9,859 bases of DNA from CAZAQV01 sp964487255 (GCA_964487255.1 CAZAQV010000060.1:1-9859); one strand, 5' to 3'; shown: positions 1 through 8,629, counted from the stretch's first letter. The notes: a model not told the origin generated them from the letters alone. Numbers and translations: made by a program.

Positions 1-1092
<1,092 letters not shown>

Positions 1093-1106
1093 GGTTCCTA
1101 CTCCTC
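1093..1106 (-). promoter_or_regulatory. rpoC ribosome binding site overlapping the end of rpoB
   Basis: On the minus strand the last codons of rpoB (Glu-Glu-Glu-stop) read GAGGAGGAGTAG and are followed by GAACC and the rpoC ATG. The purine-rich Glu codons therefore double as the rpoC Shine-Dalgarno, and the stop and start are only 5 bases apart. This arrangement favours translational coupling, which would keep beta and beta' near 1:1; the coupling itself is inference. Confidence 0.8.
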
Positions 1107-4100
1107 CTCGGCGGCGACCATCTTGTCCCGCTTCTGACCGGTTGGGTCATCGATCAATTCTACGTTCAAGCACAGCGCTTGAAGTTCTTTCATCAGCACG
1201 TTGAAACTTTCTGGGATGCCCGCATCGATGCGGTTCTCGCCTCGCACGATCGATTCGTACATCCGGACACGGCCCTGGACGTCGTCCGATTTGACGGTCA
1301 GGAACTCTTGGAGCGCGTAGGCAGCGCCATATGCTTCCATTGCCCAGACCTCCATCTCTCCAAGACGTTGGCCACCGAACTGCGCCTTACCACCCAGCGG
1401 CTGCTGCGTGACGAGCGAGTAAGGCCCGATGCTCCGAGCGTGAATCTTCTCGTCGACAAGGTGGTGTAGCTTGAGCATGTACATCACGCCGACCGTGACA
1501 TCCTCGTGGAACGCCTCGCCGGTGCGACCGTCAAACAGGACGCTCTGACCGTTGGTCTGTTGCCCCGCGAGCCAAAGCAGCTCTTTGATCTCGGTCTCGT
1601 CAGCTCCGTCGAAGACCGGAGTCGCCAGGTGAAGACCACCTTTGAGTTTGCGAACAAAGCGCGCCAAATCCTTGTCATCAAGTTCATCGACGAGCTCGGA
1701 AACCTCTCCTCGCTTGTAGATTTTCTTGAGGAGCTGCCTGACTTCTTCAAGCTTCTGATTCTGCTCATCGACCATCGGCTGCAGCCGCTGACCCAACTGC
1801 AGACCGGCCCAACCAAGGTGAGTCTCAAGGATCTGCCCAACGTTCATACGGCTTGGAACACCGAGCGGGTTGAGCACAATGTCGACCGGAGTGCCGTCCT
1901 CAAGGTAAGGCATGTCTTCCTCAGGCAGGATGCGACTCACGACACCCTTGTTCCCGTGACGACCCGCCATTTTGTCACCGACTTGGAGCTTTCTCTTGAT
2001 GGCGATGTAAACCTTCACCATCTTGATGACGCCGGGAGGCAATTCATCGCCCTTCGAGAGTTTCTCGATCTTCTCCTGGAAAAGCGTCTCGATCGCGCTG
2101 ACCTGCTCCTCGAGTTCGCCGAGCACGCGATCGATCTTGTCTTTGCTCTTGTCGATCTCGATGTGGCCCCAGTACTTGCGAGGGATGCCATCGAGGTCTT
2201 CCGCGGTGATCTTCGCACCGCGAGCCAACAATACTTTACCCTTGCTATCGACGAGCTTCGCGGTCGTATCCTTGCCAAGCAGGATGCGGCGCACACGATC
2301 GTAGGTCGAGTCGCGGAGGATCTTAATCTCGTCTGCCATGTCTTTTTCGAACTGGCGACGCTCGGCCTCCTCGATCTGCTTGGTGCGCTCGTCCTTTTCC
2401 GTGCCTTTACGCGCGAAGACCCGTGCGTTGATCACGACACCACGCTCACCAGGCGGAACCTTCAAGCTCGTGTCGCGAACATCCGCGGCCTTCTCGTGGA
2501 AGATGGCACGAAGAAGCTTCTCCTCAGGAGAAAGCTGGGTCTCGCCCTTCGGCGTGATTTTGCCAACCAGAACGTCACCCGCTTCGACTTCGGCACCGAT
2601 ACGCACGACACCCGAGTCATCGAGGTCTTTGAGTGCGTCTTCGCCGACATTGGGGATGTCACGGGTGATCTCCTCTTTGCCGAGCTTCGTGTCACGCGCA
2701 ACACACTCGAACTCTTCGATGTGAATCGACGTAAAGACATCGTCTTTGGCGATGCGCTCGGAGACGAGGATAGAGTCCTCGAAGTTGTAGCCGCCCCACG
2801 GCATAAACGCGACCACCGCATTTCTGCCGAGCGCCAGTTCACCCATCTCACAAGAAGGACCGTCCGCGATCACATCGCCGGCCTTGACCTTGTCTCCCGC
2901 ACGCACGATTGGCGTTTGGTTGTAAGCGGTATTCTGGTTCGAGCGTGTGAACTTCTTGAGACGATAGATGTCCGGAAGCGACGCTTCACCATCGGCACGA
3001 ACCACGATGCGTGCTGCATCGACACTGTCGACCACACCGGAGCGCTTGGCCACCTGACAAACACCCGAGTCGCGCGCACAACGTGCTTCGAGCCCTGTGC
3101 CCACGATGGGTGCCTCAGAACTAATGAGCGGCACCGCCTGGCGCTGCATGTTCGATCCCATGAGCGCACGGTTTGCGTCGTCGTGCTCGAGGAACGGGAT
3201 GAGCGAGGCCGCGACCGATACGAGCTGATTCGGCGACACGTCCATCAGGGTCACTTGCTCGGGTGGAACCATCATCGGCTCGCCGTTGATTCGCGCGTTG
3301 ATGAGGTGGCCCTTGAGCTTCTTCGAACGACCGTCGATTTCCGCATTGGCCTGAGCGATGTGGTGCCCCTCTTCCTCGAGCGCACTGAACCACTGAATTT
3401 CGTCTGCGACCCGGCCCTCCTCGACGCGACGATATGGCGTCTCGACGAAACCGAACTCGTTGACGCGCGCAAAGGTCGAAAGCGACGCAATGAGGCCAAT
3501 GTTCTGACCTTCCGGCGTCTCAATCGGGCAAATGCGACCATAGTGCGTCGTATGTACGTCGCGAACCTCGAAGCTCGCGCGTTCGCGCGTCAAACCGCCC
3601 GGGCCAAGGGCTGAAAGGCGACGCTTGTGGGTCACCTCCGACAGTGGATTGGTTTGATCCATGAACTGCGAGAGCTGACTCGAGCCAAAGTACTCTTTGA
3701 CGACCGCCATCATGGGCTTGGCGTTGACCAAGTCATGCGGCGAAAGCGTCTCGATCTCTGCCGAGAGGTTCATCTTTTCTTTGATCGCGCGCTCCATACG
3801 AACCAGGCCGATCCGGCATTGGTTCTCCATGAGCTCACCGACGGCGCGAACGCGGCGGTTTCCAAGGTGGTCGATGTCATCAACCGTACCCCTGCCATTC
3901 TTCAGATCGATGAGGTGTCGAACGGTGTACAGGATGTCCTCGTGCGTAAGCACGGTGGACTCGATGTTCTTCTTCTCCTCATCATCACGATGGAACTTGT
4001 AGTTGAGCTTCAGACGGCCAACCCGCGATAGGTCGTAGCGCTCAGGATTGAAGAACAGGTTGTTGAGGAAGGTCCGCGCCGTATCGAGCGTGGGAGGGTC

Positions 4101-5237
4101 TCCGGGCCGCATGCGTCCGTAGATCTCGAGCACAGCATCATCTTGTGTTGCGGTCTTGTCAGCGACCAAGGTATCGCGCAGATACGAACCCACGTTGAGG
4201 CCGTCGATGAAAAGGATCTTGAAGTCCTTAACCTTCGCCTCTCGCAGCGCGTCGATCTTCTCCTCGGTGATCTCTTCGTTGACCCCAAGAAGCACCTCGC
4301 CCGTCGATTGGTCGACCACGTCTTCAGCCGCGTACTTCCCGAACAGCTCTTCCGTTTCGATCGGAAGGCTCTTCAGCTTCGAGTTCTTTAGGCGGCGAAT
4401 CGCACCGCGCGTGAACTTGCGGTTCTTTTTGACAATGACTTCGTTGCCAACCTTGATATCGCGCGTCGCGCGCTGGCCTGCGAGCAGGTCAAACTCAAGG
4501 GACTTCGAAAGCTTCTTGCCATCGAGGAAAACTGTCTCGGTGTCATAGAAGAAGTCGAGAAGCTGGTGGGTCGTGTAGCCGAGTGCTTTGAGCAACGTGG
4601 TCGCGTGCAGCTTGCGACGACGGTCAATGCGCACGTACAGCAAGTCTTTGGGATCGAACTCGAAGTCGAGCCACGAGCCACGATACGGGATAATGCGCGC
4701 CTGGTAGAGCAGCTTACCCGAGGCATGTGTCTTGCCCTTGTCGTGATCGAAGAACACGCCGGGTGAACGGTGCAGCTGAGAGACAACAACACGCTCGGTG
4801 CCATTGATGATGAAGGTGCCGTTCTCGGTCATCAGCGGAATCTCGCCGAAGTAGACGTCTTCGTGTTTGATGTCGCGAATCGCGCGCTCACCATTGTCAC
4901 CGACGGTGTCGTAGATCATCAACTCGATCGTGACCTTGATGGGCGCCGCATAGGTCATGCCGCGCTCCATGCACTCGTTCACGTCGTACTTGGGTCGCTC
5001 GAGCATGTAGCCGACAAAGACCATTTCGCTGTTGCCGTTGAAATCTCGAATCGGGAAGACGCTCTTGAAAACGCCCTGAAGCCCAATGTCCTCACGCTCT
5101 TCGGGTGGAACATTGGCCTGAAGGAACTTTTCGTAGGAGCGCTTCTGGATATCGATCAGATTCGGAATATCGATGATTCGCTCGATCTTTCCGAAGCTAT
5201 GACGGACGCGAAAGTTATTCTGAACGGTGGCAGCCAT
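1098..5237 (-). CDS. rpoB: RNA polymerase beta subunit
   Basis: Full-length beta subunit, 1379 residues (E. coli 1342), which with beta' builds the catalytic cleft. It starts MAATVQNNFRVRHSFGKIER. The rifampicin region is at residues 518-545 (GSSQLSQFMDQTNPLSEVTH and on), with Asp527, His537 and Ser542 matching the sensitive E. coli residues 516, 526 and 531; E. coli Asn518 is Thr529. The active-site block GDKMAGRHGNKG at about 1087-1098 keeps Lys1089 and Lys1097 (E. coli 1065 and 1073). Residues about 940-1068 are charged and correspond to the beta insertion of proteobacterial-type enzymes. The beta' anchor GEMEVWAMEAYGAAYALQEF spans 1293-1312. Only a weak Shine-Dalgarno precedes the ATG (C-rich ending GAGACCCC), but the start matches the family. 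It follows a 233-base spacer after rplL and runs directly into rpoC. Confidence 0.99.
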   Translation of the reverse strand: MAATVQNNFRVRHSFGKIERIIDIPNLIDIQKRSYEKFLQANVPPEEREDIGLQGVFKSVFPIRDFNGNSEMVFVGYMLERPKYDVNECMERGMTYAAPIKVTIELMIYDTVGDNGERAIRDIKHEDVYFGEIPLMTENGTFIINGTERVVVSQLHRSPGVFFDHDKGKTHASGKLLYQARIIPYRGSWLDFEFDPKDLLYVRIDRRRKLHATTLLKALGYTTHQLLDFFYDTETVFLDGKKLSKSLEFDLLAGQRATRDIKVGNEVIVKKNRKFTRGAIRRLKNSKLKSLPIETEELFGKYAAEDVVDQSTGEVLLGVNEEITEEKIDALREAKVKDFKILFIDGLNVGSYLRDTLVADKTATQDDAVLEIYGRMRPGDPPTLDTARTFLNNLFFNPERYDLSRVGRLKLNYKFHRDDEEKKNIESTVLTHEDILYTVRHLIDLKNGRGTVDDIDHLGNRRVRAVGELMENQCRIGLVRMERAIKEKMNLSAEIETLSPHDLVNAKPMMAVVKEYFGSSQLSQFMDQTNPLSEVTHKRRLSALGPGGLTRERASFEVRDVHTTHYGRICPIETPEGQNIGLIASLSTFARVNEFGFVETPYRRVEEGRVADEIQWFSALEEEGHHIAQANAEIDGRSKKLKGHLINARINGEPMMVPPEQVTLMDVSPNQLVSVAASLIPFLEHDDANRALMGSNMQRQAVPLISSEAPIVGTGLEARCARDSGVCQVAKRSGVVDSVDAARIVVRADGEASLPDIYRLKKFTRSNQNTAYNQTPIVRAGDKVKAGDVIADGPSCEMGELALGRNAVVAFMPWGGYNFEDSILVSERIAKDDVFTSIHIEEFECVARDTKLGKEEITRDIPNVGEDALKDLDDSGVVRIGAEVEAGDVLVGKITPKGETQLSPEEKLLRAIFHEKAADVRDTSLKVPPGERGVVINARVFARKGTEKDERTKQIEEAERRQFEKDMADEIKILRDSTYDRVRRILLGKDTTAKLVDSKGKVLLARGAKITAEDLDGIPRKYWGHIEIDKSKDKIDRVLGELEEQVSAIETLFQEKIEKLSKGDELPPGVIKMVKVYIAIKRKLQVGDKMAGRHGNKGVVSRILPEEDMPYLEDGTPVDIVLNPLGVPSRMNVGQILETHLGWAGLQLGQRLQPMVDEQNQKLEEVRQLLKKIYKRGEVSELVDELDDKDLARFVRKLKGGLHLATPVFDGADETEIKELLWLAGQQTNGQSVLFDGRTGEAFHEDVTVGVMYMLKLHHLVDEKIHARSIGPYSLVTQQPLGGKAQFGGQRLGEMEVWAMEAYGAAYALQEFLTVKSDDVQGRVRMYESIVRGENRIDAGIPESFNVLMKELQALCLNVELIDDPTGQKRDKMVAAEEE

Positions 5238-5295
5238 GGGGTCTCAATTCTCGGTGGGGGTGGGTGTAAGACACTTGCGTTCTAGATGAACGCCA

Positions 5296-5333
5296 GCGAT
5301 CTCGCATGCGCCGCGAAGCGCCGCGATGATCGC
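5296..5333 (-). promoter_or_regulatory. Stem-loop upstream of rpoB, candidate processing or attenuation site
   Basis: The arms 5296-5301 and 5328-5333 pair perfectly (GCGATC with GATCGC). They continue with 5302-5305 against 5323-5326 after one bulged base, then with GCGC at 5308-5311 against 5318-5321 around a six-base loop. That gives about 14 base pairs in 38 bases. Its place in the rplL-rpoB spacer suggests an RNase III or attenuation element like that of E. coli. There is no U-tract, so it is not a classical intrinsic terminator. Confidence 0.5.
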
Positions 5334-5442
5334 ATATTTAGGCGGATGATCCTGTCTTTTGGATACACGCGTCCGCACCGACGCCAAAGCGCCGGAAACG
5401 GAAGCAATTTCGGGAAGCGAGGGGTTGGGCCATGTCTTGTGC

Positions 5443-5464
5443 GGTCCCTGCTTTCGCAGGAACC
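5443..5464 (-). repeat. REP-like palindrome or attenuator hairpin after rplL
   Basis: On the minus strand this reads GGTTCCTGC, then GAAA, then GCAGGGACC: a 9-bp stem with one G-U pair and a GNRA-type tetraloop, starting six bases after the rplL stop. The single mismatch on the plus strand becomes a G-U pair in the transcribed RNA, which favours function as minus-strand RNA. The core TTCCTGCGAAAGCAGG resembles palindromes dispersed in many proteobacterial genomes. No U-tract follows it. Whether it is a dispersed repeat or a local attenuator cannot be decided from one copy. Confidence 0.5.
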
Positions 5465-5470
5465 CAGCAC

Positions 5471-5851
5471 CTACTTGACAGTGACCTTCGCGCCCGCTTC
5501 TTCGAGCTTCTTCTTGATGTCTTCAGCTTCTTCTTTCGAAACAGCTTCCTTCAAAACTTTGGGAGCTGCCTCAACGAGAGCCTTCGCGTCAGCAAGACCA
5601 AGCGAGGTGATCTCGCGAACCGCCTTAATGACGTTGATCTTCTTGGCGCCAGCTTCGGTGAGCTCGACATCAAACTCCGTCTTCTCTTCCTCAGGAGCCG
5701 CATCAGCAGCAGCACCGCCTGCACCGGCGACTGCGACGGGAGCGGCGGAAACGCCCCACTTCTCCTCGAGTGCCGTCACAAGGCCTGCGACCTCCATCAC
5801 GGTCCACGAGCTGAGCTCCTCAATCATTTGTTCCTGGGTCATGTTTGCCAT
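5471..5851 (-). CDS. rplL: 50S ribosomal protein L7/L12
   Basis: L7/L12 is the multicopy stalk protein that recruits translation factors and stimulates their GTPase activity; it is bound to the ribosome through L10. The protein has 126 residues, normal for the family. Residues 1-33 form the dimerising N-terminal domain, about 34-53 an Ala/Gly/Pro/Val hinge, and about 57-126 the factor-binding C-terminal domain, containing KINVIKAVREITSLGLADAK at 71-90 and ending EEAGAKVTVK. The start at 5851 is supported by GGAGAG at 5860-5865, eight bases upstream. It lies 109 bases after rplJ. A hairpin follows 6 bases after the stop, where many bacteria reduce transcription into rpoB. Confidence 0.98.
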   Translation of the reverse strand: MANMTQEQMIEELSSWTVMEVAGLVTALEEKWGVSAAPVAVAGAGGAAADAAPEEEKTEFDVELTEAGAKKINVIKAVREITSLGLADAKALVEAAPKVLKEAVSKEEAEDIKKKLEEAGAKVTVK

Positions 5852-5960
5852 TTTTCTATCTCTCCAATTTTGCCCGCTGTCTCTTCACTGCCACGCAGTT
5901 TCGTCTGTACGGGAAAAGTTTTTGTTGTCTAAGGGGGTTGTTTTCTAAAAAGGTGGCGTT
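5852..5960 (-). other. rplJ-rplL spacer
   Basis: The 109-base gap holds the rplL ribosome binding site at 5860-5865 and an A-rich stretch upstream of it. I see only a weak 5-bp stem (ACTGC with GCAGT) and no U-tract or convincing promoter. An unstructured A-rich leader would suit strong initiation on rplL, whose product is needed in several copies per ribosome; that is inference. Confidence 0.4.
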
Positions 5961-6527
5961 CTACTCGTCGCCTGCGCGTGTCTTGGCATCGAGTACGTAT
6001 GCGAGGTTTTGGGCCGGTGCGCCGAGCTGACGTACCAAACACTGAGCGGGTGCCATGAGCTGCGCGAGCAGCATCGCTCGCACTTCGTCCTTACCAGGAA
6101 GAGCAGCAAGCTGGTTCTCCACTGCTGCACCATCGAAGTACTGGCCTTCCATGTATCCGCACTTGACCTGAAGAAACTCTTCATTCTTGGGGTCTTCTTT
6201 GCGGAAGTCCTTGATGATCTTCGCTGCTGTCGAAGGGTCTTCGTAGCTCCAAGCAATACCCGTTGGGCCCTTGAGGCTCGCCGCGAACGCGTCACTCTTA
6301 CCAAGTTCACTGTCGGCCAGAGCTTTGCTCACGAGCGTGTTTTTTACGACTCGATACTCGATCGCCTTCTCACGAAAACGTGCACGAAGTTCGGTAACTT
6401 GCTCCACCGAAAGACCTCGGAAGTCCACCAAAACGGTTGCGATGGCCTTGTCGAAGCTCTCTTTGATGCGCGCGACTTCCTCGAGCTTCTCGGGTCGGAT
6501 GCTGCTGGCTGTTTCTGCTGTACTCAT
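5961..6527 (-). CDS. rplJ: 50S ribosomal protein L10
   Basis: L10 anchors L7/L12 dimers to 23S rRNA at the base of the stalk. The chosen protein is 188 residues, starting MSTAETASSIRPEKLEEVAR; the same frame is open further upstream, but that part lies inside rplA in another frame and is not L10-like. The start at 6527 has GGAAGG at 6535-6540, 7 bases upstream. Family landmarks are VLVDFRGLSVEQVTELR (about 32-48), YRVVKNTL (58-65), GPTGIAW (87-93) and LPGKDEVRAMLLAQL (143-157). The helical C-terminal part from about 160 is the expected L7/L12-binding region. It lies only 16 bases after rplA, so a long autoregulatory L10 leader like that of E. coli could exist only inside rplA; I did not recognise one. 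Confidence 0.97.
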   Translation of the reverse strand: MSTAETASSIRPEKLEEVARIKESFDKAIATVLVDFRGLSVEQVTELRARFREKAIEYRVVKNTLVSKALADSELGKSDAFAASLKGPTGIAWSYEDPSTAAKIIKDFRKEDPKNEEFLQVKCGYMEGQYFDGAAVENQLAALPGKDEVRAMLLAQLMAPAQCLVRQLGAPAQNLAYVLDAKTRAGDE

Positions 6528-6543
6528 ACTGCTGCCTTCCAGG

Positions 6544-7242
6544 CTAGAGCTCGGCATCAACCGTGCTGGGGTTAACTTTGATGCCCGGCCCCATCGTTGA
6601 AGAAAGGGTGATGCTGCGAAGGTAGGTGCCCTTTGCGGACGCGGGCTTGGCTTTGACGAGCGCGTTGACGAGCGCTTGGACGTTCGCAGCAACCTTATTG
6701 GCTTCAAACGAAACCTTACCGACGGGTACGTGCACGATTCCGGCTTTCTCGACGCGGAACGAAACCTTTCCGCCCTTTGCGTCAGAAACAGCTTTACCCA
6801 CGTCAAATGTCACCGTGCCGACCTTCGGGTTGGGCATGAGACCACGTGGGCCCAGCACGCGACCAAGGCGTCCAACCTGGCCCATCATGTCGGGCGTAGC
6901 AATGACAACATCAAACTCAAGCCAACCCTCGTTGATCTTTGCAACCAGATCGTCGCCACCCACAAAGTCTGCGCCAGCTTCTTCAGCCTCTTTAACCTTC
7001 TCGCCTTTCGCAAACACCAGCACGCGCTTGGTTTTGCCGGTGCCGTGTGGAAGGACGACCGCACCGCGAACCATTTGGTCTGCGTGCTTGGGGTTGACGC
7101 CCAAACGAACGGCCAAGTCGACGGACTCATCAAAAGTCGCGTACGCAGCGTCTTTGACGAGAAAGCACGCGTCCTTGAGTTCGTATTGCTTTTGGCGGTC
7201 GACGAGTTCGAACGCCTTTTTCCTCTTCTTACCTTTTTCCAT
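6544..7242 (-). CDS. rplA: 50S ribosomal protein L1
   Basis: L1 forms the mobile stalk at the ribosomal E site, binds 23S rRNA and, in several bacteria, represses its own mRNA. I chose the ATG at 7242 (232 residues, MEKGKKRKKAFELVDRQKQY) because AGGAG lies at 7248-7252 with a five-base spacer and the length fits the family; an in-frame ATG at 7272 would add ten unconserved residues. Domain II (about residues 60-155) contains PHGTGKTKRVLVFAKGEK and the signature GQVGRLGRVLGPRGLMPNPK at 121-140, followed by KVGTVTFDVG. The C-terminal part returns to domain I, with YLRSITLSSTMGPGIKV. It is preceded by a 107-base leader that may hold an L1-responsive structure. Confidence 0.97.
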   Translation of the reverse strand: MEKGKKRKKAFELVDRQKQYELKDACFLVKDAAYATFDESVDLAVRLGVNPKHADQMVRGAVVLPHGTGKTKRVLVFAKGEKVKEAEEAGADFVGGDDLVAKINEGWLEFDVVIATPDMMGQVGRLGRVLGPRGLMPNPKVGTVTFDVGKAVSDAKGGKVSFRVEKAGIVHVPVGKVSFEANKVAANVQALVNALVKAKPASAKGTYLRSITLSSTMGPGIKVNPSTVDAEL

Positions 7243-7349
7243 TTTATCTCCTAGCGGCTCGTTGCCTTCCACCTACGACTCAACTTTGGAGAAGAGGTGG
7301 TGTGGAGTGCCCTCGTCGCGCAGCAACGCTGACAACAGTGGGCAGCAAC
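7243..7349 (-). promoter_or_regulatory. rplK-rplA spacer with candidate L1-responsive leader
   Basis: The 107-base spacer contains CCACCT (7295-7300) and AGGTGG (7269-7274), which can form a 6-bp stem enclosing 20 bases, followed by GGC-AACGA-GCC. The segment TAGGTGGAAGGC...GAGCCG resembles, in my memory, the 23S rRNA L1-binding helix (AGGTGGGAGGC ... GGAGCCGACC). A TCTCC within the loop could also pair with the GGAGA of the rplA ribosome binding site at 7247-7251. An 8-base direct repeat (GTTGCTGC on the minus strand) lies at 7320-7327 and 7342-7349. L1 autoregulation is known in bacteria and archaea; this particular site is inference. Confidence 0.35.
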
Positions 7350-7790
7350 TCAATCGACGACGTCTACCCCCATCGAGCGAGCCGTACCGGCCAAAGACTT
7401 CATAGCTGTCTCGACAGAGCCAGCATTCATGTCTTTGATCTTTTGTTCTGCAAGCTCGCGAAGTTGTGCCTGTGTGATCTTTCCGACTTTGTCCTTATTC
7501 GGACGTGCCGAACCCGCACCGGGCTTCTTCGATATCTTGAGGCCAATCGCCTTTTTGATGAGCACCGCTGCAGGCGGCGTCTTGGTCACGAAGGTGTAAG
7601 AACGGTCCGAGTAGACGGTGATGACGACCGGAATGATCAGGCCGTTGTCCTTCTGCGTCCGTGCGTTGAACTCCTTACAGAAGGACGCGATCTGAACGCC
7701 GTGCTGACCGAGCGCCGGGCCGATGGGCGGGGCAGGGTTGGCCTGTCCACCGGGAATCTGAAGTTTGATTTGTCCAATAACCTTTTTCAT
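7350..7790 (-). CDS. rplK: 50S ribosomal protein L11
   Basis: L11 binds the GTPase-associated region of 23S rRNA and is the target region of thiopeptide antibiotics and part of the stringent-response trigger. The protein has 146 residues, near the usual 141-145. The N-terminal domain starts MKKVIGQIKLQIPGGQANPA, with the conserved proline-rich stretch PAPPIGPALGQHGV that contacts thiopeptides in characterised homologues. VTVYSDRSYTFVTKTPPAA links to the C-terminal rRNA-binding domain, which contains GKITQAQLRELAEQKIKDMN and ends with SMGVDV. The ATG at 7790 has AGGA at 7800-7803, nine bases upstream. It lies 30 bases after nusG and 107 bases before rplA. Confidence 0.98.
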   Translation of the reverse strand: MKKVIGQIKLQIPGGQANPAPPIGPALGQHGVQIASFCKEFNARTQKDNGLIIPVVITVYSDRSYTFVTKTPPAAVLIKKAIGLKISKKPGAGSARPNKDKVGKITQAQLRELAEQKIKDMNAGSVETAMKSLAGTARSMGVDVVD

Positions 7791-7820
7791 GACGAACGTT
7801 CCTGTGCGTGAGGAGGACTC

Positions 7821-8612
7821 CTACGACGCCTTCTCGACCTGACCAAACCCGAGGTCGACGGGTGTCTCGCGACCAAAGATCGAAACCAAGACCTTGACCT
7901 TTTGCTTCTCTGCGTTGACTTCTTGAACTGCCCCCGTGAAGTTTGCGAAAGGTCCTTCGCAGACACGGACGTGATCACCTACGGAGTAGACGACCTTGAG
8001 CTTGGGCTTTGCTTGGCCTTCAGCGACCTGTTGCGTGATGGCCGCGATCTCCTTGCGCGGGACAGGCGTAGGCTTACGACCACCCACGAAACCGTTAACC
8101 TTGGGCGTTTCCTTCACCAGGTACCAAGTCTCATCGGTTAGCTCCATCTGGACGAAGATGTATCCCGGGTAAAACGTACGCGTGCTGACGCGCTTTTTGC
8201 CGCCACGGTTTTCTTGGAGGCTCTCACGAGGAATGAGAATCTGCCCGAAGTACTCTTCGTTGCCCGCGTCCTTGATGCGATGCTCAAGTGAGAGTTTCAC
8301 TTTGTTTTCGTAGTTCGAATAGGCCTGCACGATGTACCATTTCATCGGCTTGCCGGACGGCCCGATCTTGACGAGTGCGGGCCCGACGTCTTCGTCGTCA
8401 TCGTCATCTTCTGTTGAGGACTCGACTTGTGACCCGGCTGGCGCCGTCGATTTTGCTTCTACCAGCTCTTGCTCCGCTGGCTCATTGGCATCAGCCGAAG
8501 CTGTTTTGTCAGCGGTGGAGGAGCCTGCATCGGAGGAGACCGCACTGGAAGGTGCAGAGGTGACCTCAACCATCTGCGTCTCTTCTTCTCTCTTTTCCTG
8601 CTCTTCCATCAT
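7821..8612 (-). CDS. nusG: Transcription elongation/antitermination factor NusG with acidic N-terminal extension
   Basis: NusG binds RNA polymerase beside the main channel and links it to Rho or to ribosomal S10. The predicted protein has 263 residues, against about 175-185 in most bacteria. The conserved part starts at Met90 (MKWYIVQAYSNYENK). The NGN domain follows, with FYPGYIFVQM at 147-156 and VNGFVGG near 172-178. The KOW domain covers about 207-261 (GDHVRVCEGPFANFTG, GRETPVDLGFGQVEK). Residues 1-89 are extra: low complexity, rich in Ser, Ala and Glu, with an EDDDDDED run at 68-75 and 23 acidic against 6 basic residues. I chose the ATG at 8612 because AGGA lies five bases upstream at 8618-8621; a second ATG follows at once. 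No ribosome binding site precedes Met90. It lies 17 bases after secE. Confidence 0.95.
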   Translation of the reverse strand: MMEEQEKREEETQMVEVTSAPSSAVSSDAGSSTADKTASADANEPAEQELVEAKSTAPAGSQVESSTEDDDDDEDVGPALVKIGPSGKPMKWYIVQAYSNYENKVKLSLEHRIKDAGNEEYFGQILIPRESLQENRGGKKRVSTRTFYPGYIFVQMELTDETWYLVKETPKVNGFVGGRKPTPVPRKEIAAITQQVAEGQAKPKLKVVYSVGDHVRVCEGPFANFTGAVQEVNAEKQKVKVLVSIFGRETPVDLGFGQVEKAS

Positions 8613-8629
8613 ATCGGTCCTGAAAAGGG

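Larger units (their letters stand above)
5238..5470 (-). other. rplL-rpoB intergenic spacer with two hairpins
   Basis: This is the longest gene-free stretch of the window at 233 bases. It holds a 22-base hairpin just after rplL and a larger hairpin about 58 bases before rpoB, listed separately. No U-tract follows either, and I see no convincing -35/-10 pair. In E. coli the equivalent spacer contains a partial terminator and an RNase III cleavage site that lower rpoBC expression relative to rplJL. By analogy this spacer may do the same, but that is inference. A GTG-initiated frame of 62 codons crosses it and has no recognisable protein features. Confidence 0.6.

Noticed and set aside
1506..3614. 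A 702-codon open frame on the plus strand, opposite rpoB
   Set aside because: It is fully antisense to the conserved core of rpoB, has no recognisable domain or plausible ribosome binding site, and its composition looks like a mirror of rpoB codon bias. Long antisense frames are common opposite GC-rich conserved genes.
5282..5470. A 62-codon GTG-initiated minus-strand frame filling the rplL-rpoB spacer
   Set aside because: It starts directly at the rplL stop without its own ribosome binding site, reads through both hairpins and gives an Arg/Pro-rich sequence with no family resemblance.
5286..5948. A 220-codon plus-strand frame across the rplL region
   Set aside because: It is antisense to rplL, and its Ser/Ala-rich content mirrors the Ala/Glu-rich rplL codons.
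6528..6806. Upstream extension of the rplJ frame by 93 codons
   Set aside because: That stretch lies inside rplA in another frame and is Arg/Ser-rich; the L10 start at 6527 has a good Shine-Dalgarno and the expected length.
7302..7811. A plus-strand frame opposite rplK
   Set aside because: It is a shadow of the conserved L11 gene on the other strand, with no family features.
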